A stretch of DNA of 64,000 bases from the NCBI RefSeq assembly GCF_041504345.1, contig NZ_CP167894.1, positions 930,001 through 994,000 of the forward strand. Reading direction: 5' to 3'. Below are positions 57,845 to 64,000 of this stretch, one piece after another. The notes beneath the pieces were generated by a model. The model saw only the letters and a list, made by a program, of their open reading frames with translations, was not told the origin of the DNA and ran no database searches. The DNA is from Vibrio sp. BS-M-Sm-2 (lineage in GTDB: Bacteria; Pseudomonadota; Gammaproteobacteria; Enterobacterales; Vibrionaceae). The position numbers and the translations under genes are program-made. Every line of letters begins with the position of its first letter. Positions within the stretch are counted from its first letter, which is position 1.

Positions 57845-59725
57845 CTATCTCAGAGCCAAAATAGTGTTAAACGTATCGTTGGCTGCTTGCATGATGCGTG
57901 AAGAAGCCATATACGCTTGCTGAAACTTCATCATATTTGCCGCTTCTTCATCGAGGTTTACTCCCGAGATAGAAGCAATACGCTCTTGAGCCGACTGTTT
58001 TTCTAACGTCGCAATATCACTCAAACGATTTGCCGTTGAAGATTTCAAGCCCGTATTGGTATTCAAGTTGTGGTAAAGGTCTAAAATCGTAGACTCACCA
58101 TCATTCAAAAGCTTTCCTGTTTGAAGATCTTGCAGCTTACGCAGATTACCGTTGTCACCTTCTGATGGGACAAGGTTTGCCGTAAATTTATCATTTGCCA
58201 CAGCGCCTGGTGTTAGTTCAAACGTTGTTCCATTGATGGTTACAGGGCCTTCAGGTGGATACGGTTGAGGCTGCATCAAGATGTTGCCCTTAGGATCGGT
58301 AACCGCAAACTGCTCACCCTTTGGTGATACAACCACTTCAAACTCACGCAATTGACCGGCCGCTAAAATTTTGAACCCAGCAGTGCCCTTGGCAAAAGTG
58401 GTCGATGCCTCATAGCTTTGCGCGGCAATGTCTTTCGGATCTTTGGTTTCCATCTGCATTTGAGCAGCAAAATTACGCGTTGGACGCAGTAACAGTTTCT
58501 CTCCTAGCTCAGGAGGGTTACGAATTTCCACTCGCATGCCATCAAGATAAAAAGCGTTGCCGCTAGAGTCGGTCGCCATCTTCACGGTCTCACCGTTCGG
58601 CTTAGTCACCACGTAATCGCTGCCATCGTATTTCAGACCATACTCACCGCCTTTTAAGGCAGAGGTATCATCAATATATACCGCAACATCTGCTTTCGAT
58701 TGCCCGCTAGCCGTGACACGAGATTTAGCCACCAGCTCAGAGTTAACATCAGTAAACAGGTTCTTACCTACGTTGCCGTTGAGATCCAAACCTTGTTCTT
58801 GAAGACCATTTACCTCGTATGAAAACGCGGTCGCTAAACGACCAAGTTCATCCATGATTGCCGGGATGTGTTCGTCACGCATATCTAGCATGGCGCCGAT
58901 TTTTCCGTCGATATCACTGCTGGTGATCGGTTTTAAAGACTTACCTTCAACAATCGCTAGGCGACGCTGATGTGCATCGGGTAAGCCATCAACCATTTTT
59001 AATTGGCTTGCTTCACTACCAGAGACTAAGGTATGGCCATTGCCAATATGGACATTAAACCCTTCGGCATTTGAGCGTGGTGTCACCGTTACTTTGGTGT
59101 AACCAGAAAGTTCATTAATCAACTTTTCGTGCTGATCTCGTAGGTCATTATGAGGCCCAGGAGTCCGCATCATTAAACGTTGAACATCACGGATCTCGTA
59201 CGCAAGCTGATTAACTCGCTCGATACCCATATCTAATTTTTTATTGGTAGAGTCAGACTGTTGGCGAACCGTTTCATGGAATTCATTTAACGTTTTACTA
59301 AGTAGCCCAGCCTTTTCTAATACAACTTTTCGAGCGCCGACATCATTCGGTGTATCGGCTAATGTTTTAACCGAATCAAACCATTCATTAAGGTTTTCTG
59401 GAATCTTCTTCGAAGCAACAGATGACAGCATACTCGACAGCATATCGAGGTTAGCTTCGGTGTCGCCTTTATTGGCGGCATTGGTTGTCGATAAGTTAAG
59501 TTCGTTGACGGCAAATTGGTCCCAAGAGCGGCGAACATTTTCCACATGCACGCCCATACCGTAGCTTTGGCCACCGTACTGACGCGGGTCATTCACACCT
59601 TGAATCACAGATTGGCGGCTATAGCCCTCTGTGTTGGCGTTAGAAATGTTATGACCTGTGGTGTTTAGCTGTCTCTGAGCAGTAAGAACACTTTGTGCCC
59701 CTACATTCAGAAGATCCGACGCCAT
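57845..59725 (-). CDS. flgK: FlgK (HAP1), hook-filament junction protein
   Basis: A 626-aa junction protein with the rod/hook-type N-terminus (LLNVGAQSVLTAQRQLNTTG and HNISNANTEGYSRQ) and C-terminal coiled-coil (GVNLDEEAANMMKFQQAYMA). It starts a two-gene unit with flgL behind a perfect sigma-54 promoter. Confidence 0.96.
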   Translation of the reverse strand: MASDLLNVGAQSVLTAQRQLNTTGHNISNANTEGYSRQSVIQGVNDPRQYGGQSYGMGVHVENVRRSWDQFAVNELNLSTTNAANKGDTEANLDMLSSMLSSVASKKIPENLNEWFDSVKTLADTPNDVGARKVVLEKAGLLSKTLNEFHETVRQQSDSTNKKLDMGIERVNQLAYEIRDVQRLMMRTPGPHNDLRDQHEKLINELSGYTKVTVTPRSNAEGFNVHIGNGHTLVSGSEASQLKMVDGLPDAHQRRLAIVEGKSLKPITSSDIDGKIGAMLDMRDEHIPAIMDELGRLATAFSYEVNGLQEQGLDLNGNVGKNLFTDVNSELVAKSRVTASGQSKADVAVYIDDTSALKGGEYGLKYDGSDYVVTKPNGETVKMATDSSGNAFYLDGMRVEIRNPPELGEKLLLRPTRNFAAQMQMETKDPKDIAAQSYEASTTFAKGTAGFKILAAGQLREFEVVVSPKGEQFAVTDPKGNILMQPQPYPPEGPVTINGTTFELTPGAVANDKFTANLVPSEGDNGNLRKLQDLQTGKLLNDGESTILDLYHNLNTNTGLKSSTANRLSDIATLEKQSAQERIASISGVNLDEEAANMMKFQQAYMASSRIMQAANDTFNTILALR

Positions 59726-59782
59726 AATGCCCCCAAAAAACTTAACAAAATCAGGATAAACTGATTAACTACCAGTTTAAAA

Positions 59783-59798
59783 AGCAATATATGTGCCA
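59783..59798 (-). promoter_or_regulatory. Sigma-54 promoter of flgKL
   Basis: TGGCAC-N5-TTGCT on the minus strand is a perfect -24/-12 match, about 60 bases before flgK. Class III control by FlrC is expected. Confidence 0.92.
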
Positions 59799-59885
59799 AT
59801 AGACACAGCGAAGAACTAAAAGACAATAATTTATTGAAGTGTAAGGAGATAACTACAGACTTCGCAGCAAAATTTGAGGTGATAG

Positions 59886-59915
59886 ATAAGAAAAGAGCCT
59901 GCCAATGGCAAGCTC
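59886..59915 (-). terminator. Terminator after flgJ
   Basis: GAGCCTGCC (59895-59903) pairs with GGCAAGCTC (59907-59915, one mismatch), followed on the minus strand by TTTTCTTATC. It starts about 20 bases after the flgJ stop and separates flgF-J from flgKL. Confidence 0.8.
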
Positions 59916-59934
59916 CCGTGTACATTCAATAACG

Positions 59935-60852
59935 CTAGTTCATCTCGTCAATCTTAGCTTTCACTCGCAAAACCTTGTCTGCATAGTTAGGGTCAGTTGC
60001 GTAACCAGCTTGGTGAATACCTTTGATGAAATTCTCTGAGTTACCTTGATGCTGCAATGCCGTTTCGTATCTTGGGTTTTCATTCAAAAACTTCACATAG
60101 TCGTTAAAGCTGTCTTCGAAGTTTGAGTAAGAACGGAATGAAGCCGACTCTTTAACGGCAGTTTTACCGTGAAACTCGAGAGTTTGAGTTGCAACCTTAT
60201 CGCCCTTCCAACTTCTATCGGCTTTGATGTTGAATAGGTTATTACTGTTACCTAATGAGTTCTTAATCATTTTAGAACCCCAACCTGTTTCAAGCGCAGC
60301 TTGTGCCAATAGGAGTGATGAATCAACACCAAGCGCACTTGCCGCTTTTTCAGCGTAAGGCTTCATTGAGGTCACAAACGATTCTGGAGAATCAAAGGAT
60401 ACTGGCTGTTTTGCTGCTTGCGCAGATTGAACGTCTGACGCACGCTCTTCCGAACGGCCTGAGTATTGCGGCCTTTGCAATGAAGCATCAAAGCCTTCAC
60501 TGCGAACCTTCTCTTCAGACGCATCGCTTGCTTGACCAGCGCTTAGCTGAGCCACAATCATATCCGCAAGACCTAACGAACCTGAAGCACTTAACTCACT
60601 CGCCATTTGGTCATCTTGCATCTGACGGTAGAACTGCTCGTTCTGGCTATTCAGCATATCCGACTTAAAGCTCGAATTCGCATCACGCATCGACTTAAAC
60701 AACATCGAGGTGAAAATCGATTCAAACTGTTTCGCAGCAGCGGTTAATGCTTCTTTCTCGCTACCTTCTTCACCGTTTACTGCTTGTTGACGAAGACGAT
60801 CCAAGCTACCGATGTCGTGGATAAAACCAATATCATTATTATTCTTAATCAT
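59935..60852 (-). CDS. flgJ: FlgJ, rod cap with peptidoglycan hydrolase domain
   Basis: A 305-aa bifunctional protein: N-terminal rod-assembly domain (about 30-100, AAKQFESIFTSMLFKSMRD) and C-terminal glucosaminidase domain (about 150-305) with catalytic-type Glu188 (LAQAALETGWG) and YSNFEDSFNDYVKFL. It opens the peptidoglycan layer for the rod. It follows flgI after 10 bases. Confidence 0.95.
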   Translation of the reverse strand: MIKNNNDIGFIHDIGSLDRLRQQAVNGEEGSEKEALTAAAKQFESIFTSMLFKSMRDANSSFKSDMLNSQNEQFYRQMQDDQMASELSASGSLGLADMIVAQLSAGQASDASEEKVRSEGFDASLQRPQYSGRSEERASDVQSAQAAKQPVSFDSPESFVTSMKPYAEKAASALGVDSSLLLAQAALETGWGSKMIKNSLGNSNNLFNIKADRSWKGDKVATQTLEFHGKTAVKESASFRSYSNFEDSFNDYVKFLNENPRYETALQHQGNSENFIKGIHQAGYATDPNYADKVLRVKAKIDEMN

Positions 60853-60862
60853 GCTTTATTCC

Positions 60863-61954
60863 CTAGATAATGATCAATTGGCCTTCAATCGCACCCGCTT
60901 GTTTCAGTGCTTGAAGGATTGCCATTAAATCTGAAGGCGCCGCGCCCACTTCGTTAACTGCGCGGACCAAATCGTCCAGCGTTAGGCCAGGTTCAAACTT
61001 GAACATCTTGCCATCACCTTCCGTGATTTCGATATCAGAATCAGGAACCACTACCGTTTGGCCACCCGAGAATGCATTCGGTTGGCTTACATTTAGATTT
61101 TCTTTGATTGCAACCGTCATACCACCATGTGTTACTGCCGCCGCTTTTAAGCGTACGTGCTTACCAACCACAATGGTGCCGGTACGAGAATTAACAATGA
61201 TTTTTGCAGAACCTTCTGCAGGGTCAAATTCAATATTTTCGATAGCCGATAAGAACGCGACACGTTGGCTGATTTCTCGAGGAGCACGAACTTTTACTGA
61301 CGTCGCGTCTACCGCAGACGCCATTTGTGGGCCTAGGAAATTATTAACTGCGTCAGCCAAACGCTGAGCCGTTGTGAAATCGGATTGGATTAGGTTAAAG
61401 GTGATGTAGTCACCACGACCAAATGGGGTTGGGATCTCTTGTTCAACCGTCGCGCCGCTAGAGATGATACCTACGTTTGGGTTGTTGCCAACGATCTTCG
61501 AACCGTCATTACCTTGAGCACTAAAGCCACTTACTACCAAGTTACCTTGCGCCACAGCATACACCTGACCGTCTAGACCTTTCAGAAAGGTCTGTAGCAA
61601 GGTACCACCACGAAGGCTTTTTGCTGAACCGATAGAAGAAACGGTTACGTCAACTTCCTGACCTTGCTTAGAGAAGGCTGGAAGTTCAGCGGTAACAATT
61701 ACCGCCGCTACGTTTTTCGTTTTTGGCTTCGTGCCGGGCGGCAATTGAATGCCAAAATTTTGCAGCATCGCGTTAAACGTTTGATCGGTAAAGGGAGTTG
61801 TCTCACCAGTACCCGGCAAGCCAGTCACCAAACCGTAGCCAACAAGTTGGTTACTACGAACACCCGCCACTTTTGCCACGTCTTTGATACGCGCAGCATG
61901 GGCACTTGTGGCAAGAAATAGCATGCCGAATAGTACGAGTGTTAGTTTTTTCAT
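60863..61954 (-). CDS. flgI: FlgI, P-ring protein
   Basis: A 363-aa periplasmic protein with signal peptide (cleavage after AHA), then [31 protein letters not shown], typical of FlgI in residues 21-51. It forms the peptidoglycan ring around the rod. A 94-base gap separates it from flgH. Confidence 0.96.
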   Translation of the reverse strand: MKKLTLVLFGMLFLATSAHAARIKDVAKVAGVRSNQLVGYGLVTGLPGTGETTPFTDQTFNAMLQNFGIQLPPGTKPKTKNVAAVIVTAELPAFSKQGQEVDVTVSSIGSAKSLRGGTLLQTFLKGLDGQVYAVAQGNLVVSGFSAQGNDGSKIVGNNPNVGIISSGATVEQEIPTPFGRGDYITFNLIQSDFTTAQRLADAVNNFLGPQMASAVDATSVKVRAPREISQRVAFLSAIENIEFDPAEGSAKIIVNSRTGTIVVGKHVRLKAAAVTHGGMTVAIKENLNVSQPNAFSGGQTVVVPDSDIEITEGDGKMFKFEPGLTLDDLVRAVNEVGAAPSDLMAILQALKQAGAIEGQLIII

Positions 61955-62048
61955 TGAGTAACCTGTCTGTATTGCTTTAATTTATAATAGCTTAGCTAAA
62001 TATGGCTAAGTGATAGAGGCTGTCAGTATGTCGTCGCCCTCTCAAGCT

Positions 62049-62825
62049 CTACAGAGATACATTAAAGAATCGTGCCAAGAATCCAGGCTCTTGCATATCT
62101 TTCTGCACGCCCGTGCCCGAGTACTGAATTCGTGCGTTAGAAACACGGTTTGAAGCGATGGTATTTTCGAAATCAATGTCGTCTGGACGGATAGTGCCAC
62201 TTAGGCGGATATACTCATCGCCTGTGTTCAATGTCATCCATTTTTCACCACGAACCACTAGGTTGCCGTTGGCTAAAACTTCAATAACTTCAACGGTAAT
62301 GTAGCCGCTGATACTGTTACTTTGGTTGGCTGATGCGTCACCAGCAAAGGTATTAGTGTTGCTCAGATCGTAAGAAAAGTTGTACTTATCGATAGTCAGC
62401 TCTTGACCACCAACGGCCAATGGCTCCATCGATGCATCATTCGACTTAGACATGTCCGCGTTGGCTTTTTTGGTCGCACGAGTATTCTCATCTAGCGCTA
62501 CAGTAATGATGTCACCAATGCCGCGAGGTTTTGAATCGTCATACATGCTGCCAATGTGGTTCACATTGAACAGTGAGCCCGTTGCCGCTGCGTAATGCTC
62601 TGGTTTCTGCTTGGGATTGATTGGCGCCCATGCAGGGTCACCAGCAATTGGATCGGTGCGACCACGAAGCGTGTCGATAATGCCTGAGCTCTCTTGCGCC
62701 GACTTATCACCTTCCACAGCATCAACCACTGTGGTTGCATTTTCTTCTGCCGGAGTCTCAATCGGGTCCAGTACAGCACAACCCGTCATAGACATAAATA
62801 GAGCTAAACAAAAAATACGTTTCAT
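62049..62825 (-). CDS. flgH: FlgH, L-ring lipoprotein
   Basis: A 258-aa outer-membrane lipoprotein with lipobox SMTGC (Cys16), the conserved [20 protein letters not shown] and [21 protein letters not shown] segments, and a C-terminal ring-forming part. It forms the L ring with FlgI. Confidence 0.95.
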   Translation of the reverse strand: MKRIFCLALFMSMTGCAVLDPIETPAEENATTVVDAVEGDKSAQESSGIIDTLRGRTDPIAGDPAWAPINPKQKPEHYAAATGSLFNVNHIGSMYDDSKPRGIGDIITVALDENTRATKKANADMSKSNDASMEPLAVGGQELTIDKYNFSYDLSNTNTFAGDASANQSNSISGYITVEVIEVLANGNLVVRGEKWMTLNTGDEYIRLSGTIRPDDIDFENTIASNRVSNARIQYSGTGVQKDMQEPGFLARFFNVSL

Positions 62826-62913
62826 GGCGATATACTCTCAGCAGGCAGTGGTCAATGGATTAATCAGCAGAAATAGATCTATTAATTAAAAAAGTAAACG
62901 GCTAAAAAACCAA

Positions 62914-63702
62914 TTACAGCTGTTGGTTAACAAAGCTCATCATCTTGTCTACCGACGAGATAACTTTCGAATTCATTTCGTATACACGCTGAGCTTCAAT
63001 CATGTTTACCAGCTCTTCGGTTACGTTCACGTTCGATGTTTCTAGCATCGACTGACGGATATTACCTAAGCCATCAAAGCCCGGAACACCCTCTTGTGGG
63101 TCACCACTCGCGCCAGTTGGCAAGTAAAGGTTTTGACCTACTGGCTCTAAACCACCTGGGTTTACAAAGTCAGTAATAGTGATTTGGCCAACCACGACGT
63201 TGTTTTGCTCACCACGTAGACGAACCGACACTTCACCATCGTTACCTACTGTTACCGAGATCGCGTCTTCAGGAATCACGATTTCTGGTTGTAGAGGGTA
63301 ACCTTGACCCGACGTTACGATCGCGCCGTCACCGTTCAACGTGAACTGACCATTGCGGCTGTAACCTGTTTCGCCGTCTGGCATCTCAACTTGGAAGAAA
63401 CCGTCGCCTTCAATCATCATGTCTAAGCTGTTAGATGTCGTTTGTGCGTTACCGTGGGTGTGCACTTTTTGAGTTGCGACCACCTTAGAACCAGCACCCA
63501 ACATCAAACCACTTGGCAGCTCAGTGTTCTGAGACGATTGACCACCCGGTTGGTTGATGTTCTGGTAGAACAGATCTTCAAATACCGCGCGGCTCTTTTT
63601 AAAACCAATGGTCGAGGCGTTGGCAAGGTTGTTCGAAATCGTTGAGATATTGGTTTGTTGGGCGTCTAAACCTGTTTTACTTACCCATAATGCTGGATGC
63701 AT
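62914..63702 (-). CDS. flgG: FlgG, distal rod protein
   Basis: A 262-aa rod protein with N-terminal SKTGLDAQQTNISTISNNLA and ANASTIGFKKSRAVFEDLFY, the extra FlgG segment, and C-terminal NVNVTEELVNMIEAQRVYEMNSK (about 225-247). It lies 21 bases after flgF. Confidence 0.95.
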   Translation of the reverse strand: MHPALWVSKTGLDAQQTNISTISNNLANASTIGFKKSRAVFEDLFYQNINQPGGQSSQNTELPSGLMLGAGSKVVATQKVHTHGNAQTTSNSLDMMIEGDGFFQVEMPDGETGYSRNGQFTLNGDGAIVTSGQGYPLQPEIVIPEDAISVTVGNDGEVSVRLRGEQNNVVVGQITITDFVNPGGLEPVGQNLYLPTGASGDPQEGVPGFDGLGNIRQSMLETSNVNVTEELVNMIEAQRVYEMNSKVISSVDKMMSFVNQQL

Positions 63703-63723
63703 AGCAATTTCCTTTAAATTCTA

Positions 63724-64000
63724 TTAGCTCATACGAAGCAGTGAATCAGACGACTTGTCCATTTCCTCTGCTGTGCTCATCATCTTGACCTGCATTTCAA
63801 ACTGACGTTGTAAGTCAATTAAGCTGGTCATTTCACCTACGGCATTTACGTTACTGCCTTCGATAGCACCTTTTAGCAACGTTACTGCTGCATCTGCTTC
63901 GTATGCCTGATCTGGGTTTTTCGAACGGAACAGACCATTCGTATCTTTAAACAAAGTTTGATTGTCTGGACGTACAAGCTTAATACGATCAACTACGGCC
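63724..64000 (-). CDS. flgF: FlgF, proximal rod protein (3' part only)
   Basis: The last 92 codons of a gene that continues past the right edge. The visible part ends with the rod/hook C-terminal signature (EGSNVNAVGEMTSLIDLQRQ and FEMQVKMMSTAEEMDKSSDSLLR). Position directly before flgG and sequence identify FlgF. Confidence 0.9.
   Translation of the reverse strand, partial: AVVDRIKLVRPDNQTLFKDTNGLFRSKNPDQAYEADAAVTLLKGAIEGSNVNAVGEMTSLIDLQRQFEMQVKMMSTAEEMDKSSDSLLRMS

Overview
The window reads as chromosomal DNA of a marine Vibrio, probably near the V. splendidus group (inferred from protein resemblance and gene order; no search was run). Evidence includes a sodium-motor-type polar flagellar system with FlrA/FlrB/FlrC, FlhF/FlhG, the array-positioning pair ParC/ParP, several flagellins, and moderately AT-rich DNA. 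It looks like core genome: no insertion sequence, prophage, CRISPR array, tRNA or rRNA was found.

Layout. Positions 1-8,700 carry lipid functions. fadI-fadJ (anaerobic-type beta-oxidation) lie on the minus strand behind a promoter that overlaps a FadR-like operator. An ECF sigma factor with a DUF3379 putative anti-sigma factor, and two FadL-family outer-membrane transporters, lie on the plus strand. A U8-tailed hairpin on the minus strand at 3874-3901 suggests an unannotated small RNA between fadI and the sigma gene. Positions 8,750-9,535 hold mlaA (outer-membrane lipid asymmetry). Positions 9,660-16,784 hold the complete ccmABCDEFGHI operon for cytochrome c maturation.

From 17,063 to the right edge everything is motility and chemotaxis, all on the minus strand. 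In transcription order from the right: flgF(partial)-flgG-flgH-flgI-flgJ; flgK-flgL; three flagellin genes; flaG-fliD-flaI-fliS; flrA; flrB-flrC; fliE-F-G-H-I-J-K-L-M-N-O-P-Q-R-flhB; flhA-flhF-flhG-fliA-cheY-cheZ-cheA-cheB-parC-parP-cheW-DUF2802. Near-consensus sigma-54 promoters precede flhA, fliE and flgK, a weaker one precedes the first flagellin, and sigma-28 promoters precede the other two. This fits the Vibrio hierarchy FlrA -> sigma-54 -> FlrBC -> FliA, with the regulators encoded inside the locus they control.

Main points for a second look: (1) fliO seems to lack one G in a G5 run, which separates its start codon and signal peptide from the mature reading frame; (2) CheA has no visible P2 domain but carries three copies of an [15 protein letters not shown] motif that resembles the CheY-binding tails of CheZ and FliM; (3) ParP contains about 13 copies of a perfect hexanucleotide encoding an (EP)n linker; (4) a terminator-like hairpin lies between fliG and fliH; (5) the candidate small RNA. 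No wholly novel multi-gene system is evident.
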